Below are positions 54,518 to 62,755 of a DNA stretch of 64,000 nucleotides, piece after piece. The first letter of the stretch is position 1. Each line of letters starts with the position of its first letter. This stretch comes from Vagococcus fluvialis (lineage in GTDB: Bacteria > Bacillota > Bacilli > Lactobacillales > Vagococcaceae): the NCBI RefSeq assembly GCF_003337315.1, contig NZ_QPJV01000011.1, positions 1 through 64,000 on the forward strand. The letters run 5' to 3'. The translations under genes were made by a program, and so were the position numbers. A model generated the notes under the pieces. That model saw nothing but the letters and a program-made list of their open reading frames with translations, searched no databases and was not told the DNA's origin.

Positions 54518-54928
54518 ATGCAATTAGTCGTATTTACAAAAGATAGTAAGTATTACGGTATTCGAACAGAAAATGTCGGTGAAATTATAAAATCAACTAA
54601 AATTTTTCATGTGCCTCAAGCTCAACCATGGATAGAAGGATTAATTAATTTGAGAGGAACAATCGTAACGTTAATTAATTTTTCAAAATTTTTAAATGAG
54701 GATGATAATGGTAGACATGAAAATATAATTATTATTAGAAATAAAGATAGTAAGATAGGCATTTTAGTTGAACAAATAGTTGGTGTTTTTTCTGTAGATG
54801 AAAATGAAATTCAATTACTTAATAAAAATGATAACAGTAACATTGAAGGCATTATTTCAATTAATGAAAAATTAACAAATATTATCGATATCATGACAAT
54901 ATTTACTGAAAATGAGGGATCCATTTGA
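54518..54928 (+). CDS. cheW: Chemotaxis coupling protein CheW (second)
   Basis: A 136-residue CheW protein with FHVPQAQPWIEGLINLRGTI (about residues 29-48) and VTLINF, then GILVEQIVGVFSVDENEI. It is shorter and closer to the standard CheW than the first copy. TTGAGGAGG precedes the ATG. fliM begins within its last codons. Two CheW proteins may serve different receptor classes. Confidence 0.9.
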   Translation: MQLVVFTKDSKYYGIRTENVGEIIKSTKIFHVPQAQPWIEGLINLRGTIVTLINFSKFLNEDDNGRHENIIIIRNKDSKIGILVEQIVGVFSVDENEIQLLNKNDNSNIEGIISINEKLTNIIDIMTIFTENEGSI

Positions 54929-55932
54929 AACAGGTACTGACACAGCAAGAAATCGATGCGCTTTTAAGTGCGATGAGCAATGGAGAAATTGATGAAGAGA
55001 CCCTTCTTTCAGAAGAAAAAGAGATGGGACAAGTAAAAGCTTACGATTTTAGAAGGCCGACTAAATTATCTAAAGAGTATATTAATACTCTCTTTATGAT
55101 TTTTGAGGATTTTTCTAAATTTGCAGGCAATCATTTAAGTACTCAGATAAGAACAAATGTCTCATTAAAACTTGCATCGATTGAGCAAATAAGTTATGAC
55201 GAATTTATACATTCTATACCTAAATTTACTTTACTGGGCCTATTCCATTCGACACCGTTAAATGGCATTCAAATGATTGAGATTAACCCGCAATTATGTA
55301 TGTTGATTGTTGAATTATTATGTGGTGGAAATGAAGCTCAAATTTTAAAAAATGAGGACGTAGAAAAGAAAAGCTTTACTGATATTGAAATTGCTATTTT
55401 AGAAGAAATTTTTAAAACTTTTGTATCTGCTTTTGAAAATGCTTGGAAAGAGATTACAGACATTGAAAGTAAATTGGATAGTTTAGATACTAATCCACAA
55501 TTATTACAAAATATGTCTCCAAATGAGCCTGTTGTTTTGGTAACATTTACGGCAACTATTTTTAAAAGAAATACCTTTATAAACCTTTGTATACCTTATG
55601 TATTTTTTGAAGGTATTATTGATAAACTTAGCTTCCGAAATTGGTTTGATTCTGACAAAAATTTTAACAAAATTGATAATGAACATTTACAAAAAAATAT
55701 AGAATCTGTTGAATTAGAATTAGAAACAGTGCTAGGTCAGACAGTCATGACATTATCGGATTTTGCTCAACTTGAGGTTGGCGACACTATTAGCTTAGAT
55801 CAAAAAATATCAGAACCATTAAAAATGTATATAGAGAACCAACAATTTGGTCTAGTAAAACCTGGTAAAAAGGAAGATAAATTTGCGGTTGAATTACTAG
55901 AATTTTCAGAAGGGAACCTGAACGATGAATGA
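54925..55932 (+). CDS. fliM: Flagellar motor switch protein FliM
   Basis: FliM forms the C-ring and binds CheY-P through its N-terminus, here LTQQEIDALLSAM (residues 4-16). The 335-residue protein has the middle CheC-like domain, YDFRRPTKLSKEYINTLFMI, and a C-terminal SpoA domain with LAQLEVGDTISL-type blocks (FAQLEVGDTISLDQKI). The start codon is TTG 54925, overlapping the cheW stop (TTGA), with GAGG about eight bases upstream. It overlaps fliY by eight bases. Confidence 0.94.
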   Translation: MKQVLTQQEIDALLSAMSNGEIDEETLLSEEKEMGQVKAYDFRRPTKLSKEYINTLFMIFEDFSKFAGNHLSTQIRTNVSLKLASIEQISYDEFIHSIPKFTLLGLFHSTPLNGIQMIEINPQLCMLIVELLCGGNEAQILKNEDVEKKSFTDIEIAILEEIFKTFVSAFENAWKEITDIESKLDSLDTNPQLLQNMSPNEPVVLVTFTATIFKRNTFINLCIPYVFFEGIIDKLSFRNWFDSDKNFNKIDNEHLQKNIESVELELETVLGQTVMTLSDFAQLEVGDTISLDQKISEPLKMYIENQQFGLVKPGKKEDKFAVELLEFSEGNLNDE

Positions 55933-56965
55933 AAGATTATCACAAGAAGAAATAGATGCACTGATGAATACAAAACCTGAGGCTCCGTTCGATCAAACAA
56001 TTAGCGATATTATTGGCGAAGTTGGTAACATTTCTATGTCACAAGCAGCAACAACTTTGTCTTCTATTTTAAACAGAAGAGTTATGATTACCACACCAAA
56101 AGTAACGTATGTTAAATTTCAACAAATACTTGACGAATTAGTGACTCCTAAAGTTTCAACAGTAGTAGAGTTTAAAGAAAGTTTAGAAGGTAGTAATTTA
56201 TTGCTGCTGAATGTTGAGGATGCTATTATCATTGCTGATTTAATGATTGGTGGCGATGGTAATACAACTAATACAGAATTCACAGAATTAGAATTAAGTG
56301 CTGTAGGAGAAGCGATGAATCAAATGATTGGTTCAGCCTCAACTTCAATGGCAACTATGATGGGGAAAAAGGTTGACATATTACCTCCAGAAGTGAATCT
56401 ATGGAAAGATGAAGGAGCCGTTCAATACAAGGGCATTGATGGTGAAACTGTTGTGTGTAAAATTTCATTTGATTTAACTGTGGAAGGTGTTATAGATAGT
56501 GAAATTATGCAAATATATACTCAAGAAATGGTTAAAGAAATATCAGATACAATGCTTCAAGATACAGCAGAAGTTTTAGAGGGGCGTGAAATCATGGTTG
56601 AAGAAATTAAAAATGAAGAACTACCCAAAAAAGAATCTAATAGAAAAGTAACGATTCAACAGCCTGAATTTTCTAATTTAGATAATAGAAAGGTAGAATC
56701 TAATATTGATAATTTAGATTTATTAATGGATGTACCTCTTGATTTTAGTGTAGTTCTTGGAAATAGCCGTAAATCTATTAAAGATATCTTATCTCTAGGA
56801 GTAGGTTCAGTTGTTGAATTAGATAAACTAACAGACGAACCATTAGAAGTCTATGTTAATAGCAAATTGATTGCTAAAGGAGAAGTAGTTGTAATAAATG
56901 AGAATTTTGGTATTAGAATTACTAATATTCTGTCTCAAAAACAACGAATAAATAATTTACACTAA
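55925..56965 (+). CDS. fliY: Flagellar switch protein and CheY-P phosphatase FliY
   Basis: FliY combines a CheY-binding N-terminal peptide (LSQEEIDALMN), a CheC-type phosphatase domain and a C-terminal FliN/SpoA domain (DVPLDFSVVLGNSRKSIKDI, GSVVELDKLTDEPLEVYVN). The 346-residue protein has both phosphatase signatures intact: DIIGEVGN and SAVGEAMN, each followed by the conserved Pro 22-23 residues later. It is therefore probably active as in Bacillus. It is the last gene before a strong terminator. Confidence 0.93.
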   Translation: MNERLSQEEIDALMNTKPEAPFDQTISDIIGEVGNISMSQAATTLSSILNRRVMITTPKVTYVKFQQILDELVTPKVSTVVEFKESLEGSNLLLLNVEDAIIIADLMIGGDGNTTNTEFTELELSAVGEAMNQMIGSASTSMATMMGKKVDILPPEVNLWKDEGAVQYKGIDGETVVCKISFDLTVEGVIDSEIMQIYTQEMVKEISDTMLQDTAEVLEGREIMVEEIKNEELPKKESNRKVTIQQPEFSNLDNRKVESNIDNLDLLMDVPLDFSVVLGNSRKSIKDILSLGVGSVVELDKLTDEPLEVYVNSKLIAKGEVVVINENFGIRITNILSQKQRINNLH

Positions 56966-57008
56966 GCTCTATGAATAAGCTGTTAAGGCTTATTCATGAA
57001 GCTTTTTT
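56964..57008 (+). terminator. Terminator of the main flagellar/chemotaxis operon
   Basis: A 17-position stem (56964-56980 with 56988-57004, two mismatches), loop TGTTAAG and a T-run at 57003-57008, overlapping the fliY stop region. It closes the array that begins with flgB. Confidence 0.85.
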
Positions 57009-57083
57009 ATTTAAATTGTCTTTATTCTTATTTAAAATATAATATAATTAGTAATAGTTAAAAATATTCACTAGCTAGGCTAT

Positions 57084-57109
57084 TAATACCTTTGATATTT
57101 TACCGATAA
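57084..57109 (+). promoter_or_regulatory. Sigma-28 type promoter of flgM
   Basis: TAAT (57084-57087), 14 bases, ACCGATAA (57102-57109). The rest of the gap 57009-57164 shows nothing else clear. This places FlgM under the sigma factor it inhibits. Confidence 0.72.
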
Positions 57110-57164
57110 TTAATATGTATGAGTAGATGACTGGTCGCTAATATCTATACAAGGAGAGTATTTT

Positions 57165-57449
57165 ATGAAAGTAAATAATCAGTATACATCTTATTTCGAA
57201 TCATATCATTCGCAATCAAATCAATATAGTAAAGAAAATGAATATCCCACAACAACTAAAAAAGAATCCGTAGAAATTAATTTGTCGAGAACAAGTAAGC
57301 AGATTCGGTTAAACATTGAAGTTGATGATTCAAATAATTCAAAACGTGTTGAAGAGATTAAGCAAGCGGTTAAGGATGGAACTTATAAAGTTTCAGCTAA
57401 GGAAATAGCGAATAAAATGTTAGAAATGTTTAAAGGACAAGAAGATTAA
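57165..57449 (+). CDS. flgM: Anti-sigma-28 factor FlgM
   Basis: FlgM binds and inhibits FliA until it is exported through the completed hook. The 94-residue protein has a disordered polar N-terminus and the conserved C-terminal binding part: SKRVEEIKQAVKDGTYKVSA followed by KEIANKMLEMF. CAAGGAGAG precedes the ATG. It heads the flgM-flgN-flgK-flgL unit. Confidence 0.92.
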   Translation: MKVNNQYTSYFESYHSQSNQYSKENEYPTTTKKESVEINLSRTSKQIRLNIEVDDSNNSKRVEEIKQAVKDGTYKVSAKEIANKMLEMFKGQED

Positions 57450-57450
57450 T

Positions 57451-57813
57451 ATGGAGGTAAGAAAATCGTTTAGCCCATTGCTAAAGCAATTACTTCGTTT
57501 ATTAAAAAAAGAAAAAAAGGCTTTAATTAAAAATGATGGAATATTACTTGAAAAAATTATTAAACAAAAGGAAGAGCTAATAGTTCCTTTAAATTCAATA
57601 AAAGAAATACCAAATGAAGAGGAAACAAAGTTATTAAAAGAAATAAAGCGGATTCAAAATGACAATTTATTATTAACTAAACAAGCAATTGCTTTTAATG
57701 ATCATTTTTTATCAGCTGTTGGAAGTGGGATGAAAAAACAAAATTCAACCTATTCCAATAACGGTAATTTAAAAACACAAGAAGATATTGGTTTTATTAA
57801 TCATTCGATGTAA
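57451..57813 (+). CDS. flgN: Flagellar export chaperone FlgN
   Basis: A 120-residue helical protein placed between flgM and flgK, where FlgN, the chaperone of FlgK and FlgL, is always found. It has a Lys/Glu-rich coiled coil (about residues 10-75: LLRLLKKEKKALIKNDGI, then KQKEELIVPLNS). It starts one base after the flgM stop. Sequence conservation in the family is low, so position carries much of the call. Confidence 0.82.
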   Translation: MEVRKSFSPLLKQLLRLLKKEKKALIKNDGILLEKIIKQKEELIVPLNSIKEIPNEEETKLLKEIKRIQNDNLLLTKQAIAFNDHFLSAVGSGMKKQNSTYSNNGNLKTQEDIGFINHSM

Positions 57814-57872
57814 AAATTTTTCTTCTTAAAGTGGCCGTCATCGAAAGTATAATAAATTAAGGAGGCGAAATA

Positions 57873-59393
57873 ATGGTTGGTTTATTTGGAACATTAGGAA
57901 CTGCTAATAAAGGTTTAAACGTTCAACAAAAAGCTTTAGAGACAGCAGGACATAATATTGCTAATGCTAATACCGTTGGGTATTCTAGACAACGTGTAAA
58001 CATGGCAGCTGATAATCCTTACCGTATTGCTGGTATTGGTCAAGTCGGAACAGGAGTTAAAATTACTTCGATTAGTCGAATAGTTGATGATTTTGTTATA
58101 GGAAACATGAGACAAGAAACATCTTCATACAACCAATTTGAACAAAAATCAGATATTTTAGGACAGTTAGAGGTTATTTTTAATGAAACGCCTTTTCATA
58201 AAGGTTTATCAAGTAATTTAGCTACTTATTTTGATTCTTGGTCAAAATTAGGTTCTAATCCTGAAATGGATAACGCTAAATCGATTGTTTTAGAAAATGG
58301 TAACATTTTAACAGATGCTATTAACCACATGGCTAAACAAATTGATGAACTAAATGATAATACAGTATCTATATTAGAAAAAGGTACTCTTGACTTTAAT
58401 GGTAAATTACAACAGTTAGATACTATTAATAGACAAATTTATAAAATTTCTAATGATGGAAGTATTCCTAATGATTTGCTCGACCAAAGAGATATTTTAC
58501 TGGAAGACCTTTCAAGCTTCGCTAAATTAGAAACGTCTTTTGATAAATATGGACGAGTTTCTATTAAACTTGATAAACAAGATGTATTAACAAACAATGA
58601 AATTAAAACTGTTAGTGTTGTAGTTGGAAAAGATAAAGATGGGAAATCTTTAGTTTCAAGAGGTGGAGACTCTCTGAATAATAGAGAAGTGCTAGACGAA
58701 ACTTATGAAGTTGGGCAAATACTCATTTCAGACTCTAAAAAAACTAATGACCCTTTCACACCAGTTGAAATGACAAGCGGTATTTCAAAAGGGATACAAG
58801 ATTCATTAGTTGAAGTAAAAGCACGCATGAAAGAATTGAATAATTTTGTTTTTAACTTAGCTAAAGCCGTTAACACGATTCATTCTGATCAAGGAAAAAG
58901 TATTGATTTCTTTTCACTAGGTGATGATTCTAACTATGCGTTAAACTTAAAAGTTAACAGTGACATAAAAAAAGATCCTTCTCTCATAAATACTGGAAAA
59001 GATTTAGCAGGACATGAAGTAGGAGACGGATCAAGAGCTACAGCTATCTCAAAATTAAAGGATACTCGCTTAAAATACCCAACAGATTTTAAAACTTATA
59101 ATCCCGATTCAATGTCATTTGAAAATGAAGATGGCGGTTTGACATTTTTAGGATCATTTATAGATATTGTAACAAAAAATGGTATCTCAAAACAGCAGGC
59201 AGATAATAAAGTAACTTCTCAAGAATATTTACTAAGTCAATTACAACAAAGAAAAGACTCTATTTCTAGTGTCAATGTAAATGAAGAGGTAACTGATGTT
59301 ATAAGATTTCAAAGAGCTTTTCAAGCAAATTCGAAGGTGATCTCAGTCGTGTCTGAGATGTTAGATACATTAATTAATCGGACAGGAGTGTAA
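57873..59393 (+). CDS. flgK: Flagellar hook-associated protein FlgK (HAP1)
   Basis: FlgK joins hook and filament. The 506-residue protein has the N-terminal MVGLFGTLGTANKGLNVQQ and GHNIANANTVGYSRQRVN (about residues 27-44), and the C-terminal VNVNEEVTDVIRFQRAFQAN with SKVISVVSEMLDTLIN. AAGGAGG at 57860-57866 supports the start. A TATAAT at 57848-57853 lies too close to the start for a usual promoter. Confidence 0.95.
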   Translation: MVGLFGTLGTANKGLNVQQKALETAGHNIANANTVGYSRQRVNMAADNPYRIAGIGQVGTGVKITSISRIVDDFVIGNMRQETSSYNQFEQKSDILGQLEVIFNETPFHKGLSSNLATYFDSWSKLGSNPEMDNAKSIVLENGNILTDAINHMAKQIDELNDNTVSILEKGTLDFNGKLQQLDTINRQIYKISNDGSIPNDLLDQRDILLEDLSSFAKLETSFDKYGRVSIKLDKQDVLTNNEIKTVSVVVGKDKDGKSLVSRGGDSLNNREVLDETYEVGQILISDSKKTNDPFTPVEMTSGISKGIQDSLVEVKARMKELNNFVFNLAKAVNTIHSDQGKSIDFFSLGDDSNYALNLKVNSDIKKDPSLINTGKDLAGHEVGDGSRATAISKLKDTRLKYPTDFKTYNPDSMSFENEDGGLTFLGSFIDIVTKNGISKQQADNKVTSQEYLLSQLQQRKDSISSVNVNEEVTDVIRFQRAFQANSKVISVVSEMLDTLINRTGV

Positions 59394-59398
59394 TGTAA

Positions 59399-60358
59399 AT
59401 GAGAGTTTCTAATTCAACCATTTATACAGAGTTTAATCGTAATATGGCAAATAATCTAAATCGTCTGAGAAAGTATCAAGACCAACTGAATTCTTTTTCT
59501 GAGTACAGCAAATCTTCTGATAACCCACTTGTTTATGCAAAAATTATCAACATGAATGATTCAATTGTTCAAAACGAATATTACAACTCTACAATTGCAG
59601 ATTCTATGGCTTGGGGAAAGACGCAAGATTCAGCACTAGAAAGTGCTACTGATTCTTTACATAGAATTCGTCAATTGATTGAATCTAGCGCTACTGGTAC
59701 ACAGGGAAATAGTGAATTACAAGCTAATAAAAAAGAAATAATGTCTGAGATTGAGGGAATTGTTGACTCATTAAACACAAACTTTGATGGACGATATATT
59801 TTTGGTGGTAAAAATACAAAGACACCACCTTTTGAGATTGTAAAAGATGATAAAGGTGACATCGTAGAAGTTAAATACAATGGAACTAAAGATAAAGTTA
59901 ATCCTGATGGAACGGTAACTAGCCAAGATGGCAATTTACCAAGAGTAATTGCAACTGGAGTGACAGTGGATTTAATTAGTGATGGTCGCTTATTTATGAA
60001 GGAAGAAGGGACAGCTGATAATCCTGAAAACTTAAGTACTTTCTTTTCAGATGTTATTAAAGCAATTAATTCTGATGATAAAGATAAGCTATCTAATGAA
60101 CTGTTGGCAAAAGTTGATGTTCATACTGAGAACTTTGTTAATATCAGATCTAGAATTGGTACTGTAACTAATCGATTTGAAGCGGCCAAGGATAGAAATG
60201 AGAACGAAACAATTAACTTAAAAGAAGCCTTGTCAGAAAAACAAGACGTCGATGTTGTTCAAAAATACATGGAGTTTGCTAATCAGATGGTTGCCTACCA
60301 AGCTTCTTTATCAATGGGCACTAAAATTATGCAAACAAGTATACTAGATTATGTTTAA
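59399..60358 (+). CDS. flgL: Flagellar hook-associated protein FlgL (HAP3)
   Basis: FlgL is the second hook-filament junction protein. The 319-residue protein has flagellin-like termini: RVSNSTIYTEFNRNM, YQDQLNSFSEYSKSSDNPL and TNFDGRYIFGGKNTKTPPF. The C-terminal stretch is DVVQKYMEFANQMVAYQASL. CAGGAGTG precedes ATG 59399. It ends at a bidirectional terminator. Confidence 0.94.
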   Translation: MRVSNSTIYTEFNRNMANNLNRLRKYQDQLNSFSEYSKSSDNPLVYAKIINMNDSIVQNEYYNSTIADSMAWGKTQDSALESATDSLHRIRQLIESSATGTQGNSELQANKKEIMSEIEGIVDSLNTNFDGRYIFGGKNTKTPPFEIVKDDKGDIVEVKYNGTKDKVNPDGTVTSQDGNLPRVIATGVTVDLISDGRLFMKEEGTADNPENLSTFFSDVIKAINSDDKDKLSNELLAKVDVHTENFVNIRSRIGTVTNRFEAAKDRNENETINLKEALSEKQDVDVVQKYMEFANQMVAYQASLSMGTKIMQTSILDYV

Positions 60359-60394
60359 AAAGAAGCTTTCACCTTAACGTGAAAGCTTCTTTTT
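60357..60394. terminator. Bidirectional terminator between flgL and the minus-strand gene
   Basis: A perfect 16-bp stem (60357-60372 with 60379-60394) with A-run and T-run on its sides terminates both convergent transcripts. The flgL stop codon lies at its left end and the stop codon of the opposing gene overlaps its right end. Confidence 0.9.
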
Positions 60395-61007
60395 AATATG
60401 ATGGAAGAGTGAGTAATTCTTCAACGAGAGTTGGTTGCCAGCCCTTATTTGTTATCCATTTAATTGTAACTCGGTAGGGTTGATTAGTGTTTCTATTTGA
60501 TAGTAGACCAATAATTTCATTATCTTGATTAGTAGAATCTAACCACCATTCTTCAATTAAATCATCTTCTAAATTTAGAGCCATAGAGAATGAGTATTTC
60601 ATCTCCACCCTATCAAGACTATTAGAATCAAAATTTATTGTATGTGGCTCTTTTTGTTGAGAAACTTGAGGTGTCCAATTTTCATTTTTCCATGCAGATT
60701 TGACATTTGAATCATCTGAATGAATAAGTTTAATGTTATTTGTTTTTTCTTTGACTGGCATAGGCTTATCTTTTGGTTTTTTTTCAGATGTTTTTTCTGA
60801 AATTAAGGCAACTTTTGGTCCACCTATTTCAATTTCTTTTGTTTCATTTTGTATTGTTGACTTTTTAATGAAAAAAATTAAAAAACAAATTATCAAAAAA
60901 ATAAGAATTGTTATTTTTTTGTTATTTTTTATTCTATGCGGCATTTTTTTAAAAAAATTAATAGTGAAACACCCTCTTTTTTTACTGGTATAATAATATT
61001 TTAACAT
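60393..61007 (-). CDS. Membrane-anchored protein of unknown function in the flagellar locus
   Basis: A 204-residue protein with a basic N-terminus (about 31 residues), one membrane helix (about 32-50, ITILIFLIICFLIFFI) and an extracytoplasmic part. That part has a Lys/Pro/Glu-rich linker (about 65-95) and a C-terminal domain of about 100 residues rich in Trp (including EEWWLDSTN and VTIKWITNKGWQPT). No family was recognised. ATG 61007 is chosen because AAAGGTGA lies four to five bases upstream. It lies opposite to flgL and fliC on the other strand, the only such gene within the array after motAB. Its outward topology could suit the wall or flagellar surroundings, but no function is shown. Confidence 0.72.
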   Translation of the reverse strand: MLKYYYTSKKRGCFTINFFKKMPHRIKNNKKITILIFLIICFLIFFIKKSTIQNETKEIEIGGPKVALISEKTSEKKPKDKPMPVKEKTNNIKLIHSDDSNVKSAWKNENWTPQVSQQKEPHTINFDSNSLDRVEMKYSFSMALNLEDDLIEEWWLDSTNQDNEIIGLLSNRNTNQPYRVTIKWITNKGWQPTLVEELLTLPSY

Positions 61008-61065
61008 AATTTCACCTTTAAAATAAAGTATAAAAAAATTTTTGATTATTTTAAAAAAAAAGATT

Positions 61066-61091
61066 TAAACAGTTGTTATTTAAGCCGATAT
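61066..61091 (+). promoter_or_regulatory. Sigma-28 promoter of flagellin
   Basis: TAAA (61066-61069), 14 bases, GCCGATAT (61084-61091): a perfect match to the sigma-D/sigma-28 consensus. Transcription should start near 61098, about 50 bases before the ATG. Confidence 0.9.
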
Positions 61092-61099
61092 ATATAACA

Positions 61100-61111
61100 G
61101 AGGGAAACCTC
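61100..61111 (+). promoter_or_regulatory. Hairpin at the very 5' end of flagellin mRNA
   Basis: GAGG-GAAA-CCTC, a 4-bp stem with a GNRA tetraloop, begins within about two bases of the expected transcript start. It contains a GGGA that could also be part of a CsrA-type site; a second GGA lies in the ribosome site AGGAGGA. Roles in mRNA stability or CsrA control are inferred. Confidence 0.45.
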
Positions 61112-61146
61112 ATAAAAAAATTATTTTATTTCAGGAGGAACAAAAA

Positions 61147-62283
61147 ATGAGAATTAATACAAACGTATCTGCGTTAAACACATACTCACGTTTAACATCT
61201 GCTAATGCTTCAAAAAGCAACTCTTTAGCAAAACTATCTTCAGGATTCCGTATCAACCGTGCTGGCGATGACGCTGCTGGGTTAGCTATTTCTGAAAAAA
61301 TGAAAGGCCAAATCAGTGGATTAAAACAAGCTGTACGTAACGCTCAAGACGGAATTTCTTTAATCCAAACAGCTGAAGGTGCATTAAACGAAACTCACGA
61401 AATTATCAACCGTATGCGTGACTTAGCTTCTCAAGGAGCTACAGGAACATTAGGTGATCAAGACCGTGCAGAAATCAACAAAGAATTTTCTGCATTAAAA
61501 GAAGAAGTAACTCGTATTGCTGATACAACAAACTTTAACCAAAAAACTTTATTAGATGGATCATTTGCTAGTGGAAAAGCTAAAATGACGGCAAATGCTG
61601 ATGCTGAAGCAAATATGACAGTTTCTTTAAAAGACGACAGTAAAGACCTAACTGGATTAGTTGTAAAATTTAATCGTACAGATGGTGCTGCTGGAGCAGT
61701 GACTGTTGATGGTGATTATGATGTTAAAGATAACACTGATGGTACATATACAATTACAAACAAAAACGGTAAAAAAGAAGAAGTAGCAACTGTTACATTA
61801 ACTGCTGAAGGTAAAGGTACAGCTGGAGATGCAACAGGAACTGTAACTGCCTCTTACGAAGCTGCTAAGAATGCTAAAGCAGATGCAACTAAAATGTCAT
61901 TCCACGTGGGTGCAAATTCAAATGAAAAAATTAGTGTTAATATTGGCAACATGGATTCTAAATCTCTAGGATTAGATGTTTTAGATTTATCTACTGCTGA
62001 AGGTGCTAATGATGCAATCAACAAATTAGATGATGCTAAAGCAACTGTTTCTAGTGCTCGTTCTGATTTAGGAGCGGTACAAAACCGTTTAACTCATACA
62101 ATCAACAACTTATCTACAACTCAAGAAAACTTAACTGAAGCTAACTCTCGTATTAGAGACGTAGATATGGCTGAAGAAATGATGTCATTCACTAAGAGTA
62201 ATATCTTAGCTCAAGCAGCTACTTCAATGTTAGCTCAAGCAAATGCAATGCCACAAAGTGTTCTTTCATTATTACAAGGTTAA
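61147..62283 (+). CDS. fliC: Flagellin
   Basis: The 378-residue filament subunit. N-terminal D0/D1: MRINTNVSALNTYSRLTSAN, KLSSGFRINRAGDDAAGLAI and INRMRDLASQGATGTL (about residues 88-103). A variable, Ala/Thr/Asp-rich central domain lies at about 135-265. C-terminal D1/D0: TTQENLTEANSRIRDVDMAE and the ending SMLAQANAMPQSVLSLLQG. The D1 block around RMRDLASQ resembles the part of other flagellins recognised by TLR5. Codon bias indicates strong expression. AGGAGGA precedes the ATG. It is preceded by a perfect sigma-28 promoter and followed by a hairpin. Confidence 0.97.
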   Translation: MRINTNVSALNTYSRLTSANASKSNSLAKLSSGFRINRAGDDAAGLAISEKMKGQISGLKQAVRNAQDGISLIQTAEGALNETHEIINRMRDLASQGATGTLGDQDRAEINKEFSALKEEVTRIADTTNFNQKTLLDGSFASGKAKMTANADAEANMTVSLKDDSKDLTGLVVKFNRTDGAAGAVTVDGDYDVKDNTDGTYTITNKNGKKEEVATVTLTAEGKGTAGDATGTVTASYEAAKNAKADATKMSFHVGANSNEKISVNIGNMDSKSLGLDVLDLSTAEGANDAINKLDDAKATVSSARSDLGAVQNRLTHTINNLSTTQENLTEANSRIRDVDMAEEMMSFTKSNILAQAATSMLAQANAMPQSVLSLLQG

Positions 62284-62291
62284 TATCTTTT

Positions 62292-62324
62292 AATAAAAGT
62301 CGACTTTTTAGGTCGGCTTTTATT
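62292..62324 (+). terminator. fliC terminator
   Basis: A 13-bp stem with one G-U pair (62292-62304 with 62312-62324) and a loop TTTTTAG. The T-run is within the 3' arm (TTTTATT), so some read-through into flaG-fliD is likely. Confidence 0.75.
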
Positions 62325-62369
62325 TGCTAATAGTGAAATAAAAAATGGTATTAAAAAGGAGTGTTAGGG

Positions 62370-62750
62370 TTGGATATTAATAACGATAGCATTTTATACC
62401 GTACAATTAATGAACAGGTAGACACCAAACATAAAGTTACTTTAGATAATAAATTGGAAATTACTGAAAAAACGATAAAAGATCCAGAAGGTAATGATTA
62501 TAAACCTGGAACATTATCAAACTACAGTCAAGTTCAAATTCAAAAGATGATAGATGAATCAAATAAACATTTATTGGGAAAAGACGCAAAGTTAACATAT
62601 AAAACACATGAATCGACAAAGAAAACGATTATTACTTTAGTAGATACAAAAACTAATGAAGTAATTAGAGAGATTCCATCAGAAAAAATGTTAGATTCAA
62701 TAGCCAATATATGGGAGATGGTTGGTCTTATTGTCAACAAGAAAGGATGA
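62370..62750 (+). CDS. flaG: FlaG family flagellar protein
   Basis: A 126-residue protein with a variable N-terminus and the conserved FlaG C-terminal domain: LTYKTHESTKKTIITLVDTK, then EVIREIPSEKMLDSIANIWE and a final GLIVNKKG. FlaG proteins influence filament length or fliD function. The start TTG 62370 is chosen because AAGGAG (62356-62361) lies eight bases before it; a GTG at 62361 overlaps that site. It is followed by fliD. Confidence 0.88.
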   Translation: MDINNDSILYRTINEQVDTKHKVTLDNKLEITEKTIKDPEGNDYKPGTLSNYSQVQIQKMIDESNKHLLGKDAKLTYKTHESTKKTIITLVDTKTNEVIREIPSEKMLDSIANIWEMVGLIVNKKG

Positions 62751-62755
62751 GATAA

